This document shows, piece after piece, positions 41,961 to 52,025 of a DNA stretch of 64,000 nucleotides. Origin of the DNA: Microvirga guangxiensis (GTDB lineage Bacteria; Pseudomonadota; Alphaproteobacteria; Rhizobiales; Beijerinckiaceae). Numbering within the stretch: the stretch's first letter is position 1; each line of letters opens with the position of its first letter. The notes under the pieces were generated by a model. The model was given only the letters and a program-made list of their open reading frames with translations. It was not told where the DNA came from and did not search any database. The position numbers were made by a program, and so were the translations under genes. The stretch spans positions 1-64,000 of the forward strand of contig NZ_FMVJ01000004.1 of the NCBI RefSeq assembly GCF_900102135.1, in the 5' to 3' direction.

Positions 41961-42476
41961 TCACGAAGGTGAGCCTTTTATCGTCTTGAGGTAACTATCC
42001 CAATCGAACCGCAAAGTCCTGTTGTAACTTCCACGCCAGGACCTGATACGCAGCTCCGATGCGCCGCCCGGCTGTTCTTCATATATCGACAGATTTTTAG
42101 GCTGCTCCGACGAACTGCATCTTATTCTAGTACCGTCCCAGAAGGAAACGACCACCAGTTCCTCGTTCATCAGCGCATGGATGTATTTCATTGCAGCCGG
42201 TCTGCCATCTTCTCCATTGTAATCCTTTGGCCAAGGAAAATGCGCGTGATGCGCATCCAGTCCGACAGTGACTTCTTCACCATAGGTTGAAATCCAGAAC
42301 GGCTCTTGAGCCTCTGCACCGGGCTGGTTGGGAAACTCGACCTCCAGATGATGCAGGTTAGAATTCTCGCTAATAGGCAGCAAGCGTGCATACGCGAGCC
42401 AATCGGGCCTGTGTTCCGCAACATAGGCGGCGAAGTCACGACTGACTTCGTCTAACATCCCCAGATTGATCGGCAT
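41961..42476 (-). CDS. Unknown protein inserted in the his operon
   Basis: A 171-residue cytoplasmic protein with no signal peptide or membrane helix. It is rich in aromatic and acidic residues (HFPWPKDYNGEDGRPAAMKYIHALMNEELVVVSFWDG, SWRGSYNRTLRFDWDSYL). I do not recognise the family; the size, acid character and aromatic pattern resemble some immunity proteins, but that is only a resemblance. Its base composition looks lower in GC than hisF. It starts six bases from the end of hisF, so it could be read through. Confidence 0.6.
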   Translation of the reverse strand: MPINLGMLDEVSRDFAAYVAEHRPDWLAYARLLPISENSNLHHLEVEFPNQPGAEAQEPFWISTYGEEVTVGLDAHHAHFPWPKDYNGEDGRPAAMKYIHALMNEELVVVSFWDGTRIRCSSSEQPKNLSIYEEQPGGASELRIRSWRGSYNRTLRFDWDSYLKTIKGSPS

Positions 42477-42482
42477 CTGAAC

Positions 42483-43265
42483 CTACTGAACGCGGTCTAG
42501 CCGCATCTTCAGGCCCTTCTCGGCCATGTAGCCCTTGGCTTCCGAAATCGTATATGTTCCGAAATGGAAGATCGAGGCCGCGAGCACCGCGCTGGCATGG
42601 CCCTTTTCGACACCGTCAACGAGGTGGTCGAGATTGCCGACACCGCCGGAGGCGATGACGGGGACGGAGACGGCATCCGCGATGGCGCGAACCAGCGCGA
42701 GGTCATAGCCACCCTTGGTGCCGTCACGGTCCATGGAGGTGACGAGCAGTTCGCCCGCGCCGAGCTCCGCCACCTGCTTGGCGAAGGCGATGGCATCGAT
42801 GCCGGTGGCGTTGCGGCCGCCGTGCGTAAAAATTTCCCAGCGTGGCTCCTCGCCTTCACCGGACACCTTTTTCGCGTCGATGGCGACGACGATGCATTGC
42901 GCGCCGAACTTTTCCGAGGCTTCGCGCACGAAGTCGGGGTTCTTCACGGCAGCGGTGTTGATCGACACCTTGTCGGCGCCCGCGAGCAGGAGCTTGCGGA
43001 TGTCCTCCACCGTGCGCACGCCACCGCCAACCGTGAGCGGCATGAAGCAGGCTTCGGCCGTGCGCTGCACTACGTCGAGCAGGATGCCGCGCGCTTCGAC
43101 GCTTGCGGTGATGTCGAGGAAGCAGAGCTCATCCGCGCCAGCCGCGTCATAGGCTTTCGCGGCCTCCACCGGATCGCCCGCATCGACGAGATCGACAAAC
43201 TGCACGCCTTTCACGACGCGCCCGTCCTTCACATCGAGGCAGGGAATGAGACGCACTTTCAGCAT
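42483..43265 (-). CDS. hisF: Imidazole glycerol phosphate synthase, cyclase subunit
   Basis: A 260-residue TIM barrel that forms imidazole glycerol phosphate and AICAR with HisH. Catalytic aspartates are in [14 protein letters not shown] and [46 protein letters not shown] and [15 protein letters not shown] are family motifs. It overlaps hisA by one base. Confidence 0.97.
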   Translation of the reverse strand: MLKVRLIPCLDVKDGRVVKGVQFVDLVDAGDPVEAAKAYDAAGADELCFLDITASVEARGILLDVVQRTAEACFMPLTVGGGVRTVEDIRKLLLAGADKVSINTAAVKNPDFVREASEKFGAQCIVVAIDAKKVSGEGEEPRWEIFTHGGRNATGIDAIAFAKQVAELGAGELLVTSMDRDGTKGGYDLALVRAIADAVSVPVIASGGVGNLDHLVDGVEKGHASAVLAASIFHFGTYTISEAKGYMAEKGLKMRLDRVQ

Positions 43266-44017
43266 CAGGCATTGTCCTTGCGCACGGATTTCAACAGCGC
43301 CAGAGCTTCTTCCGGATCGATGCGCCCGTCATAGAGCGCGCGGCCGGAAATGGCGCCGTTGAGCACGGCGCAATCGGGTTGCGTGAGACGCTCGATATCG
43401 GCCATGGAAGCAAGGCCGCCCGAGGCGATGACCGGGATCGAGACGGCGCGGGCCAAGCCCAGCGTCATCGGGAAGTTGAGACCCTTGAGAATGCCGTCGC
43501 GGGCGATGTCCGTGTAGATGATGGCGGCGACGCCCGCATCCTCGAAACGGCGGCCGAGTTCTTCGGCTGAAAGGGTGGAAGTCTGTGCCCAGCCCTCCAC
43601 GGCCACGAGACCGTCCTTCGCGTCGATGCCCACCGCGATCTTGCCGGGATGGAGACGCGCGGCCTCACACACAAATGCCGGATCGCGCACGGCGGCGGTG
43701 CCGATGATCACGCGGGAGACACCCTTGGACAGCCAACCCTCGACGGTCTTCATGTCGCGGATGCCGCCGCCGAGTTGCACGGGAATCTTCACACGCTTGA
43801 GGATTTCCTCCACGGCGGAAGCATTCATCGGCTTGCCGGCAAAGGCGCCGTCGAGATCGACCACGTGCAGCCACTCGAAGCCCTGACGTTCGAAGATTGC
43901 GGCTTGGTCGGCGGGATCGTCGTTGAAGACCGTCGCCTGGTCCATGTCGCCCTGGATCAGGCGAACGCAGCGGCCTTCCTTCAAATCGATTGCGGGGTAA
44001 AGAATCACGGGCGCCAC
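43265..44017 (-). CDS. hisA: ProFAR isomerase
   Basis: A 250-residue TIM barrel that isomerises ProFAR to PRFAR. Motifs: [54 protein letters not shown], and [17 protein letters not shown]. It starts with GTG and overlaps the end of hisH by 13 bases. Confidence 0.97.
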   Translation of the reverse strand: MAPVILYPAIDLKEGRCVRLIQGDMDQATVFNDDPADQAAIFERQGFEWLHVVDLDGAFAGKPMNASAVEEILKRVKIPVQLGGGIRDMKTVEGWLSKGVSRVIIGTAAVRDPAFVCEAARLHPGKIAVGIDAKDGLVAVEGWAQTSTLSAEELGRRFEDAGVAAIIYTDIARDGILKGLNFPMTLGLARAVSIPVIASGGLASMADIERLTQPDCAVLNGAISGRALYDGRIDPEEALALLKSVRKDNA

Positions 44018-44655
44018 CTCAGGAAATTGGCGATGAGCTTGAGGCCGAGCGCCTGGCTCTTTTCAGGATGAAACTGGGTGCCGACGATGTTGTCGCGCCC
44101 GACGATGGCCGTGACCGGCCCGCCGTAATCGGTGGTCGCGACAACGTCCGACGGATCGCTGGGCGAGAGCGCATAGGAATGCACGAAATAGGCGTGCAGA
44201 CCGTCGGGCCCGGTGGGAATGTCGTCCAGCAGCGGATGAGGCTTTGCCAGCTCAAGCGTGTTCCAGCCCATATGCGGCACCTTCAAGGAAGGGTCCTTGG
44301 GCTCGATAGGCTTCACATCGCCGTGGATCCAGTCGAGGCCGTAGCTCGTGGTGTGTTCCAGGCCGCGCGTCGCCATGAGCTGCATGCCCACGCAGATGCC
44401 GAGGAAGGGGCGGCCCTCATCATGCACGGCGCGCTGCAGCGCCTCCACCATGCCGGGTACGGAATCGAGGCCTTGCCGGCAATCGGCGAAAGCGCCGACG
44501 CCCGGCAGCACGATCCGGTCGGCCTTGGCGACGAGAGACGGATCGGAGGAAACGGCAATGGTTTCGTCGAGGCCTGCCTCGCGGGCCGCGCGCTCGAAAG
44601 CCTTGGCCGCGGAGTGCAGGTTGCCGGACCCGTAATCGATGATGACGACGCTCAA
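44005..44655 (-). CDS. hisH: Imidazole glycerol phosphate synthase, glutaminase subunit
   Basis: A 216-residue class I glutamine amidotransferase that supplies ammonia to HisF. Catalytic Cys is in [12 protein letters not shown]; the His-Glu pair is in [29 protein letters not shown] starts the protein. It overlaps the DUF2628 gene by four bases. Confidence 0.97.
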   Translation of the reverse strand: MSVVIIDYGSGNLHSAAKAFERAAREAGLDETIAVSSDPSLVAKADRIVLPGVGAFADCRQGLDSVPGMVEALQRAVHDEGRPFLGICVGMQLMATRGLEHTTSYGLDWIHGDVKPIEPKDPSLKVPHMGWNTLELAKPHPLLDDIPTGPDGLHAYFVHSYALSPSDPSDVVATTDYGGPVTAIVGRDNIVGTQFHPEKSQALGLKLIANFLRWRP

Positions 44656-45140
44656 CGGGGACGCTCCGCATCGGGAAAGAGGCCGATCACGGGATCGATC
44701 CTCCGAGGGGTTGTCGGAACCGGCGCGGGCGCCGGAATGCGAGTAGAGGCGGGACGCGGCGCGAGCCAGCGGGCGAACGCCTTGGCCTCGGCTTCGTCCT
44801 TGTCGGCGGCCGTCACCGCATCGGCAAGGGCATAGCCATGGCGCGCCAGGGTCCAGCGCCTGAGGCTGTTGGCCTCGAGGCCGATCAGAGCCTGCAGCAG
44901 AAGCGCCGCGACGGTGCCGGCGGCGTCATGCACGTTCAGCACCTGCATCAGCGCGCCGAAGGCGAGGACGAGCACCAGCACGCCCAAGCCCGCAAGCCAG
45001 AGCCGGTGGAAGAAAAACCAGAGAAAGGTGAAGAAGAACGCGCCCCAGGAGAACGCATCCTTCACGAGTTCCGCCTCGTCCAAAGCAGCCGGATCACCCG
45101 GCCGCGCATCGCGCGGAAGGTGCAAGGTATAGGTGGTCAT
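44652..45140 (-). CDS. DUF2628 membrane protein in the his operon
   Basis: A 162-residue protein with two or three hydrophobic helices ([33 protein letters not shown], then [24 protein letters not shown]). The DUF2628 pattern is clear. Such a gene is often placed between hisB and hisH in rhizobia. Function unknown. Confidence 0.85.
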   Translation of the reverse strand: MTTYTLHLPRDARPGDPAALDEAELVKDAFSWGAFFFTFLWFFFHRLWLAGLGVLVLVLAFGALMQVLNVHDAAGTVAALLLQALIGLEANSLRRWTLARHGYALADAVTAADKDEAEAKAFARWLAPRPASTRIPAPAPVPTTPRRIDPVIGLFPDAERPR

Positions 45141-45207
45141 GGCGTCGTTTCCTCAAGCCCTGCCGGCCAGCTGAAATCCTTGCCGGACAAGGTGTCTCTT
45201 GCTTGAA

Positions 45208-45798
45208 TTAGAGCGTACCCTTGGTGGAGGGAACGCGTCCCTCTTCCCTCGGATCCATGGCCACCGCCTGACGCAAGGCCCGTGCCAGGCCCTTGAAGCA
45301 GCTTTCGGCGATATGGTGGCTGTTCTCCCCGTAGAGCGTCTCCACGTGAAGGGTCAGCCCCGCCTGGACGGCGAAGGCCTGGAAGAATTCGCGCACCAGC
45401 TCGGTGTCGAACACGCCGATCTTCTCCGTGGGGAAGGAGGTGCGGAAGACCAGGAACGGGCGGCCGGAAATGTCCAGAGCGACCCGCGTCAGGGTCTCGT
45501 CCATCGGCAGATGGATATCCGCGTAGCGGGTGATGCCCTTTTTGTCGCCAAGCGCCTTGAGGATGGCCTGGCCCAGCGCGATGCCCGTGTCTTCCGTCGT
45601 ATGATGCTGGTCCACATGCAGGTCGCCCGTCACCTTCACGGTCAGGTCGAAGAGACCGTGTCGGGCAAAGAGTTCCAGCATATGGTCGAGGAAGCCGACC
45701 CCCGTGGAGATCTCAGCCTTGCCGGTGCCATCGAGGGCAATCGACACGGCGACATCGGTCTCGGCGGTGCGACGGCTGACGCTCGCGGAGCGCATCAT
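45208..45798 (-). CDS. hisB: Imidazoleglycerol-phosphate dehydratase
   Basis: A 196-residue enzyme that dehydrates imidazole glycerol phosphate. Manganese-binding sequences [49 protein letters not shown], and [22 protein letters not shown] are present. The start is one of two adjacent ATGs (45798 or 45795). It is divergent from hslV, and is the first his gene of the run. Confidence 0.97.
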   Translation of the reverse strand: MMRSASVSRRTAETDVAVSIALDGTGKAEISTGVGFLDHMLELFARHGLFDLTVKVTGDLHVDQHHTTEDTGIALGQAILKALGDKKGITRYADIHLPMDETLTRVALDISGRPFLVFRTSFPTEKIGVFDTELVREFFQAFAVQAGLTLHVETLYGENSHHIAESCFKGLARALRQAVAMDPREEGRVPSTKGTL

Positions 45799-45938
45799 GA
45801 ATGTCCTTTGCGGAGAGGTAAGACGAGGGCGTTCTAGCAAGAGTGCGCAAGAAACGCTACCCGCGTTGCTTTTAAGGAATGAGTGATTAAGTCAGGGTTC
45901 GTAAGGCTTTCCCCTCCCCGCCCGTTGGAGCTCTCCTC

Positions 45939-46493
45939 GTGTCCGAAGACGCTACCCCCCGCATGCATGCCACCACGATCCTCATGGTCCGCAAAGGGGG
46001 CCGCGTCGTCATCGGCGGCGATGGGCAGGTCAGCCTCGGCCAGACGGTGGTGAAGGGCAACGCGCGGAAGGTCCGCCGCCTGTCCAAGGGAGGTGTGATC
46101 GGGGGCTTTGCAGGTTCCACCGCCGATGCCTTCACCCTCTTCGAGCGGCTTGAGGCCAAGCTGGAGCAATATCCCGGCCAGCTCACCCGCGCCTGCGTGG
46201 AGCTCACGAAGGACTGGCGCACCGACCGCTATCTTCGCCGCCTGGAGGCGATGATGCTGGTGGCCGACAAGGAGGTCGGCCTGCTGCTCTCCGGCGCCGG
46301 CGACGTACTGGAGCCGGAAAACGGGATCATGGCCATCGGCTCGGGCGGCAATTACGCATTGGCCGCGGCCCGGGCGCTGGCCGACAGCGATATGGATGCG
46401 GAAGCCATCGTCCGCCGCTCTCTCGCGATTGCCGCCGACATCTGCGTCTACACGAATGCGAACATCGTCATTGAAACGCTGGAAGCAGAATAA
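45939..46493 (+). CDS. hslV: ATP-dependent protease peptidase subunit HslV
   Basis: A 184-residue N-terminal-nucleophile peptidase. Processing exposes Thr12 in the [25 protein letters not shown] run, and [27 protein letters not shown] and [14 protein letters not shown] follow. The start is a GTG with GGAG upstream. It pairs with HslU, 39 bases downstream. Confidence 0.97.
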   Translation: MSEDATPRMHATTILMVRKGGRVVIGGDGQVSLGQTVVKGNARKVRRLSKGGVIGGFAGSTADAFTLFERLEAKLEQYPGQLTRACVELTKDWRTDRYLRRLEAMMLVADKEVGLLLSGAGDVLEPENGIMAIGSGGNYALAAARALADSDMDAEAIVRRSLAIAADICVYTNANIVIETLEAE

Positions 46494-46532
46494 ATTCATT
46501 TCCGCCTTTGGATGGCTCTGAAAGACCGATTG

Positions 46533-47843
46533 ATGACCACATTCTCCCCCCGCGAAATCGTTTCCGAACTCGACCGTTACATCGTTGGCCAGAACGACGC
46601 GAAGCGCGCCGTCGCCATTGCGCTTCGCAACCGTTGGCGGCGTCAGCAGCTGGAAGGCTCTCTGCGAGAGGAAGTCGCGCCGAAGAACATCCTGATGATC
46701 GGCCCCACCGGTTGCGGCAAGACGGAGATTTCCCGACGTCTCGCCAAGCTTGCGGGCGCGCCCTTCATTAAGATCGAGGCGACGAAGTTCACGGAAGTGG
46801 GCTATGTGGGCCGTGACGTGGAGCAGATCGTGCGCGATCTGGTGGAGATCGGCATCGGTCTCGTGAAGGACGAGCGTCGCCGCCAGGTGCAGGCGAAGGC
46901 CCATATTGCAGCGGAAGAGCGCGTGCTCGATGCACTCGTCGGATCCACGGCGAGCGCCGCCACGCGCGATTCCTTCCGCAAGAAACTGCGCAACAACGAA
47001 CTCGACGACAAGGAAATCGAGATCGAGCTGCAGCAATCGGGCGGGGGCGGCATGCCCATGTTCGAGATTCCCGGCATGCCCGGCGCATCGGTGGGCGCGA
47101 TCAATCTCTCCGACATGTTCGGCAAGGCTTTCGGCGGACAGCGCAAGACGCGGCGCACCACGGTGCAGGAAGCCTACGAGCCGCTGGTGACGGAAGAAGC
47201 CGACAAGATGCTCGACCAGGACGCCATCGTGCAGGAAGCCCTGCGTCAGGTGGAGAACAACGGCATCGTCTTCCTCGATGAGATCGACAAGATCTGCGCG
47301 CGCGAAGGCCGCTCGGGCGCGGACGTATCGCGCGAAGGCGTGCAGCGCGATCTGCTGCCGCTCATCGAAGGCACGACAGTGTCCACCAAATACGGACCGG
47401 TGAAGACGGATCATATCCTCTTCATTGCGTCGGGCGCGTTCCACGTCTCCAAGCCGTCGGATCTTCTCCCCGAATTGCAGGGCCGCCTGCCGATCCGCGT
47501 GGAGCTGTCACCGCTTACCGTCGAGGATTTCAAACGCATCCTCACGGAAACGGAGGCAAGCCTCATCAAGCAATCCGTCGCGCTCATGAGGACGGAAGGC
47601 GTGGAGCTGGTATTCACGGACGATTCCATCGACGCGCTGGCGCAAGTGGCAGTCGAGGTGAACAACACGGTTGAGAACATCGGCGCGCGCCGGTTGCAGA
47701 CGGTTCTGGAGCGCGTGCTCGACGACGTGTCGTTCACCGCACCCGACCGTTCCGGCGAGACGGTGACCATCAATGCCGCTTACGTGCGCGGCGAGGTCGA
47801 GATGCTTGCCAAGAATACGGATCTGAGCCGCTTCATCCTGTGA
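46533..47843 (+). CDS. hslU: ATP-dependent protease ATPase subunit HslU
   Basis: A 436-residue AAA+ unfoldase feeding HslV. Walker A is GPTGCGKT (about 57-64), Walker B is [12 protein letters not shown], and the intermediate domain and sensor motifs ([27 protein letters not shown]) are present; it ends with the HslV-docking LSRFIL. The ATG at 46533 ([10 protein letters not shown]) fits the family better than the upstream ATG at 46512. Confidence 0.97.
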   Translation: MTTFSPREIVSELDRYIVGQNDAKRAVAIALRNRWRRQQLEGSLREEVAPKNILMIGPTGCGKTEISRRLAKLAGAPFIKIEATKFTEVGYVGRDVEQIVRDLVEIGIGLVKDERRRQVQAKAHIAAEERVLDALVGSTASAATRDSFRKKLRNNELDDKEIEIELQQSGGGGMPMFEIPGMPGASVGAINLSDMFGKAFGGQRKTRRTTVQEAYEPLVTEEADKMLDQDAIVQEALRQVENNGIVFLDEIDKICAREGRSGADVSREGVQRDLLPLIEGTTVSTKYGPVKTDHILFIASGAFHVSKPSDLLPELQGRLPIRVELSPLTVEDFKRILTETEASLIKQSVALMRTEGVELVFTDDSIDALAQVAVEVNNTVENIGARRLQTVLERVLDDVSFTAPDRSGETVTINAAYVRGEVEMLAKNTDLSRFIL

Positions 47844-47851
47844 TCGGAGTT

Positions 47852-47879
47852 CGATGCGGCTCTGCGTAGCGCCGCATCG
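47852..47879. terminator. Hairpin terminator after hslU
   Basis: A 9-base perfect stem (CGATGCGGC with GCCGCATCG, ten-base loop) begins eight bases after the hslU stop; the convergent PACE-type gene ends just beyond it. Confidence 0.6.
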
Positions 47880-47885
47880 TGGTCT

Positions 47886-48320
47886 TCAGGCTGCTCCCAG
47901 CTCTCGCCATTCCGGCAACGGAAACAGACGGTCATAAGCCCAGTTGAAGACGAAAGCGTAGCCCATGTAGAAAAGGGCGAAGGACACGTCCATCAGGAAG
48001 GCCTGCCACAGGCCGATATCGAGATACCAGGCGATGAGCGGCAGCAGCACGACCAGAAGGCCGCCTTCGAACAGGATCGTGTGCAGCACACGGATCGGCG
48101 CGGTCTTTAGCGTGCTTCCCCTCACCCGCTGCATGACATGGTCGAAGCCGAGATTGTAGATGTAGTTCCAAAGCGTGGCGATAGTCGCGCTTGCGAAACC
48201 GATCACGCCGATATCGTGCATGGGCATGTCGAAAACCCAAGCGCCGAGGGGCGTGATGAGGGCAAGTCCGATGATTTCGAAGCTGATGGCGTGACGAATC
48301 CGGTCGCGTGTCGTGCGCAT
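47886..48320 (-). CDS. PACE-type efflux transporter / bacterial transmembrane pair protein
   Basis: A 144-residue protein with four helices arranged as two related pairs: RIRHAISFEIIGLALITPLGAWVFD, IGFASATIATLWNYIYNLGFDHVM, then RVLHTILFEGGLLVVLLPLIAWYL and LMDVSFALFYMGYAFVFNWAYDRLFP. The E, N and W positions match the PACE family of biocide exporters (AceI-like). The ATG at 48320 has GGGG upstream and gives the family length; the longer frame is not conserved. Confidence 0.85.
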   Translation of the reverse strand: MRTTRDRIRHAISFEIIGLALITPLGAWVFDMPMHDIGVIGFASATIATLWNYIYNLGFDHVMQRVRGSTLKTAPIRVLHTILFEGGLLVVLLPLIAWYLDIGLWQAFLMDVSFALFYMGYAFVFNWAYDRLFPLPEWRELGAA

Positions 48321-48512
48321 GAAAAACCCCAGCGGGAAAAGTTCGGGTCGTCCCGAACGATTGTCCCAGAAGGCTGGGGGAGGCCGTCCTCGCTTACGAG
48401 CTTCATATAAGTCAACGCTACGATAGGCACAAGCGAACGTGGTTTCACGACACGCCAGCCCTTCCGACTCGGACTTATGGAACCGGCGAGTCGGGTTCCG
48501 ACTTGAAAGCCC

Positions 48513-49289
48513 ATGAATCCGGAACCGCAGGACCTGAAGGCCAAGGCGCTCGCGATCCACGAGCGTCTTTGCGCAGCCTATGGTTGCCCGATTCCCTACT
48601 TCCATACTCTCGACCCGCTGAGCGAGCTGATTTCCTCGCTTCTGTCGCATCGCACCCGCAACGCGGATTCAGGTCGCGCGTACAAAGCGTTGCGGGCGCG
48701 CTATGCCGATTGGGCGGCGCTGATGAACGCTCCGACCGAGGAAGTGGAAGAAACGATTCAGGGCGTAACCTGGCCTGAGCAGAAAGCGCCGCGCCTGCAG
48801 GCGATTTTGCACGCTATCGAAGAGCGTCACGGCGCCCTCTCCCTCGATTTCCTGAGCGAGATGCCGGTGGAGGAAGCGCGTGCATGGCTCGAAAGCATCC
48901 CCGGCATCGGGCCGAAAACGAGCGCGGCCGTTCTATCCTTTTCGACACTGCGGAAAGCAGCTCTCCCCGTCGATTCACATCATCACCGTGTGGCTGCGCG
49001 CACGGGCCTGATCGCACGCAACGTGGCCGTGGGGCCGTCGCATGCGGTTCTCTTCGCCCTGCTCCCCCCGGAATGGGATGCCCAAGCCGTTTATGATAAT
49101 CATGAAGTCATGATGTTGCATGGGCAGCGCTGCTGCTTCTTCAACAATCCAGCCTGCGGACGCTGCGTCATTCTCGATCTCTGCCCGACCGGACAGCTGA
49201 GAATGCGCGAAGCAAATGCCCCCTCCTCCGTGAAGCGTGGCCGGGCAGCACCGGCTGGCGCTCCCTCACGTTTTCGCGAGAGCTCTTAG
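48513..49289 (+). CDS. Endonuclease III-like DNA glycosylase
   Basis: A 258-residue HhH-GPD protein. The hairpin LESIPGIGPKTSAAVLSFSTL carries the catalytic Lys, and VDSHHHRVAARTGL the Asp. A full [4Fe-4S] loop, C-X6-C-X2-C-X5-C, is in CCFFNNPACGRCVILDLC. The N-terminal portion (LISSLLSHRTRNADSGRAYKALRARY) is normal. It resembles a paralogue of nth with a basic C-terminal tail of 35 residues; the substrate is unknown. Confidence 0.88.
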   Translation: MNPEPQDLKAKALAIHERLCAAYGCPIPYFHTLDPLSELISSLLSHRTRNADSGRAYKALRARYADWAALMNAPTEEVEETIQGVTWPEQKAPRLQAILHAIEERHGALSLDFLSEMPVEEARAWLESIPGIGPKTSAAVLSFSTLRKAALPVDSHHHRVAARTGLIARNVAVGPSHAVLFALLPPEWDAQAVYDNHEVMMLHGQRCCFFNNPACGRCVILDLCPTGQLRMREANAPSSVKRGRAAPAGAPSRFRESS

Positions 49290-49371
49290 GCAAAAAAGGC
49301 CACGCTAGGGAACGACGCCTTGCCTGATGCGTTCGGCTCACAACGCTGAAAACCCTCCAAGGAGTTACCTT

Positions 49372-49815
49372 ATGCGTAAAATGTTGATGGCTCTCGCTGC
49401 GACGGCAGCTCTTGGCACCGCAGCCTTCACCGCGCCTGCCTCGGCAGCTGAAGTGCAGAAGGCTCCCCTGAATGGCCTTGTCGCTGCGATCCAGAATGGC
49501 GACGTGAAGGCCGATTACGTGCAGTATCGCCGTTACTACCGTGGCGGTCCGCGCTATGTGGAGCGTCGCTATTATCGCGGTGGCCCTCGTTACGGGGAGC
49601 GCCGCTATTATCGCCGCGACCGCGGTGACGCCCTGGCCGCCGGCGCTCTGGGCCTTGCCACCGGCGCTATCATCGGCGGGGCCCTTGCCCAGTCGCAGGC
49701 TCAGGCCGCTCCAAGCAGCAATGTCCACGCTTACTGCGCTCAGCGCTTCCGGTCCTACGATCCGGCTTCGGGCACCTATCTGGGCTATGACGGGCGCCGT
49801 CACGCCTGCCCATAA
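49372..49815 (+). CDS. BA14K-family secreted protein
   Basis: A 147-residue protein with a signal peptide (cleavage near PASAA). The middle is a repeat of RYYRGGPRYVERRYYRGGPRYGERRYY type, strongly basic and tyrosine-rich. A glycine/alanine-rich hydrophobic segment follows, and the C terminus HAYCAQRFRSYDPASGTYLG is the BA14K signature (Brucella surface antigen). The ATG at 49372 has AAGGAG upstream; the longer frame does not. Confidence 0.88.
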   Translation: MRKMLMALAATAALGTAAFTAPASAAEVQKAPLNGLVAAIQNGDVKADYVQYRRYYRGGPRYVERRYYRGGPRYGERRYYRRDRGDALAAGALGLATGAIIGGALAQSQAQAAPSSNVHAYCAQRFRSYDPASGTYLGYDGRRHACP

Positions 49816-49838
49816 GACGGCGTGAGCTTGAAAAGATT

Positions 49839-49867
49839 GAAGCGGGCTTTCGGCCCGCTTCTTTTTT
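49839..49867 (+). terminator. Intrinsic terminator of the BA14K gene
   Basis: A 9-base stem (GAAGCGGGC with GCCCGCTTC, five-base loop) followed by TTTTTT. Confidence 0.9.
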
Positions 49868-49879
49868 GCGTCGAAGAGT

Positions 49880-50230
49880 TTACTTCGCCGCGATGACGGC
49901 GATCTCGACTTTGAACTGGGGAGCCGCCAGCTTTGCCTCGACGGTGGCGCGGGCGGGCGTATTGCCGGGGGAAACCCAGGCGTCCCACACGGCATTCATT
50001 TCCTGGAACGTGCTCATGTCGGTCAGCCAGATGTTGACCATCAGGAGCTTCGACTTGTCGGTGCCGGCCTCGGCCAGCAGGCTGTCGATGATCGACAGGA
50101 TTTCCTGCGTCTGCTCGGTCACGCTCTTGCCGGCGCTCTGGTTGGCGACTTGGCCTGCGAGATACACCGTGTTGCCGTGGACGACGGCGCCGCTCATGCG
50201 GGGACCGGACTTGATGCGTTGAATGGTCAT
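49880..50230 (-). CDS. RidA-family protein (Rid/YjgF)
   Basis: A 116-residue protein of the YjgF family. Its signature includes SGAVVHGNTVYLAGQVA, EILSIIDSLLAEAGTDKSKLLMVNIWLTDMSTFQEMNAVWDAWV and ARATVEAKLAAPQFKVEIAVIA. RidA proteins hydrolyse reactive enamines. The catalytic Arg is in the ARATVE run. Confidence 0.93.
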   Translation of the reverse strand: MTIQRIKSGPRMSGAVVHGNTVYLAGQVANQSAGKSVTEQTQEILSIIDSLLAEAGTDKSKLLMVNIWLTDMSTFQEMNAVWDAWVSPGNTPARATVEAKLAAPQFKVEIAVIAAK

Positions 50231-50327
50231 GATGTGCCCCTTTCAAGAAGACTGCCTCCGCTTTTCCGACGGGCAGGCCCTGATGGTCAAGAGGGCGCGT
50301 GGGAGATAGGCGGCAGCTCCACGAGGT

Positions 50328-50942
50328 TCAGTAGAGAGTCGTTTTCTGACGTTCCGGCAGGACTTTGTCATATGCCTCGCCGTCGAAACGGTTCTGGGTC
50401 ACGGCCGCCAGAATCTGGCCGGCGCTCGGCAGGTCCTTGCGCGGGATATGCTTCTGCGGGTTCCATAAATCCGAGCGCAGGATCGCGCGGGCGCATTGGA
50501 AGAATACCGATTCCACCGTGATCGCGATGACGGATTTCGGTGTCTTGCCGTCGAACGCGAAGCTCTCCAGCAATGGTGGTTCGACGGAAATCACCGCCCG
50601 TCCGTTCACCCGGAGCGTTTCGCCGATGCCAGGGATCAGGAAAAGCAGGGCAACATGCGGGTCGCGTACGATATTGCGAAGGGAATCGATGCGGTTGTTG
50701 CCGCGACGGTCCGGTATCAGCAGGGTCTTGTCGTCCGCAACGCGCACGAAGCCCGGCCCGTCGCCGCGGGGCGAGCAGTCGAGGCCCTCAGGTCCCTGCG
50801 TTGCGAGAGCCAGGAAGGGCGCGGCCTCGATGAAGGCGCGGTATTCGGGGATGATGCGATCGACCTCCTTCAGCAGCGAGGCCTCGGACGGGAGCTCGTA
50901 GAGCGCTTCGAGTTCAGCGATGCTGGAGATCGTGGCCGGCAT
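50328..50942 (-). CDS. PPOX-type (pyridoxamine oxidase-like) FMN protein
   Basis: A 204-residue protein with the split-barrel pattern of FMN or F420 binding: FLALATQGPEGLDCSPRGDGPGFVRVADDKTLLIPDRRGNNRIDSLRNIVRDPHVALLFLIPG and LRVNGRAVISVE. The MSMEG_1061-type subgroup fits best. Substrate unknown. The ATG at 50942 was chosen. Confidence 0.85.
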   Translation of the reverse strand: MPATISSIAELEALYELPSEASLLKEVDRIIPEYRAFIEAAPFLALATQGPEGLDCSPRGDGPGFVRVADDKTLLIPDRRGNNRIDSLRNIVRDPHVALLFLIPGIGETLRVNGRAVISVEPPLLESFAFDGKTPKSVIAITVESVFFQCARAILRSDLWNPQKHIPRKDLPSAGQILAAVTQNRFDGEAYDKVLPERQKTTLY

Positions 50943-51073
50943 GAAACGCCTCTTCTGCGGTGGACGAGGCCAAGGCATAAACTCGCTGCGCCTTGGCCGC
51001 AACGGTGGGATGCACTCTGTCAGCCTTGTGCCCTCACCGGCTCTGTGAAAAAGGTGGCAGGGAAGGAATTCGC

Positions 51074-52012
51074 ATGACCGCCTCCGCCGAGACCGTGGCC
51101 CAAGACATCAAGCGACCGCCTTACATGGGCTATGCCATGGCGGCTGCGGGCGCGACGCTGTTTTCCACCAAGAGCATTCTCATCAAGCTGGCCTACGCGC
51201 ACGGCATCGATGCGGAGACCACGCTCGCTCTGCGCATGATCCTCGCCCTGCCCTTCTATCTCGTCATCGGCATCCACGCTTTCACCAGCATGAAGGCCAG
51301 CGGGAAAACGCTTCCGGATACGAAGCTGTGGCTGCGCGTGATCGGCGTCGGGCTCATCGGTTACTGGACGTCGAGCTATCTCGACTTCAAGGGGCTCGAA
51401 TACATCTCCGCGCATTTCGAGCGGCTGATCCTGTTCACCTACCCGCTCTTCGTCGTGCTCATCGGCGCAGCCTTTTTCCGCCAGTCGATCAAGCCTAAGG
51501 CTCTGCTCGCCTTTGCGGTGAGCTATGTGGGCCTGGCGCTGATGTTCTCACAGAATTTTGCCGCCCTCGGCGCAAGCGCGATGACAGGCACCCTCTTCGT
51601 GCTCGCCGCCGCCGTCACCTTCGCGCTGTATCAACTGCTCGCAAAGCCCTTGATCATGACGATCGGCCCGCAATTGTTCACCTGCATCGCCATGGGCGCG
51701 GCGGGGGTGGCCGTCATCCTGCAGTTTCTGGTCACGCACCCTTTCGAGAACCTGTTCGTGTCAGCCCATCTATGGGGTTTGAGCCTCGCCCTCGCCTTCG
51801 GCGCAACGGTGCTGCCATCGTTCTTCATGAGCGCGGCCCTGAAGCAGATCACGCCCCAGGCGAACGCCACCATCGGCATGCTCAGCCCCGTGGTCACCAT
51901 CGTGCTCGCCATGTCGATCCTCGGCGATGCGGTGGGCCTTGCGGATTGGCTCGGCGCCGCTCTCGTCATTCTCGGCATCGGATGGTTCACGCTGTCGGAG
52001 AGGAGAGGGTGA
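51074..52012 (+). CDS. DMT-superfamily (EamA) transporter
   Basis: A 312-residue membrane protein with ten predicted helices in two EamA repeats (MAAAGATLFSTKSILIKLAY..., then LFVLAAAVTFALYQLLAKPLI...). The second repeat ends PVVTIVLAMSILGDAVGLADWLGAALVILGIGW, the usual EamA signature. Substrate unknown; exporters of metabolites are common. The stop is 13 bases from the convergent mbfA gene. Confidence 0.9.
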   Translation: MTASAETVAQDIKRPPYMGYAMAAAGATLFSTKSILIKLAYAHGIDAETTLALRMILALPFYLVIGIHAFTSMKASGKTLPDTKLWLRVIGVGLIGYWTSSYLDFKGLEYISAHFERLILFTYPLFVVLIGAAFFRQSIKPKALLAFAVSYVGLALMFSQNFAALGASAMTGTLFVLAAAVTFALYQLLAKPLIMTIGPQLFTCIAMGAAGVAVILQFLVTHPFENLFVSAHLWGLSLALAFGATVLPSFFMSAALKQITPQANATIGMLSPVVTIVLAMSILGDAVGLADWLGAALVILGIGWFTLSERRG

Positions 52013-52025
52013 TCCTGGCGCTACG

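Noticed and set aside
45339..45354. A third parS-like sequence in hisB (TCTCCACGTGAAGGGT)
   Set aside because: Only the CCACGTGAA core matches; the outer half-sites do not, so it is likely chance.
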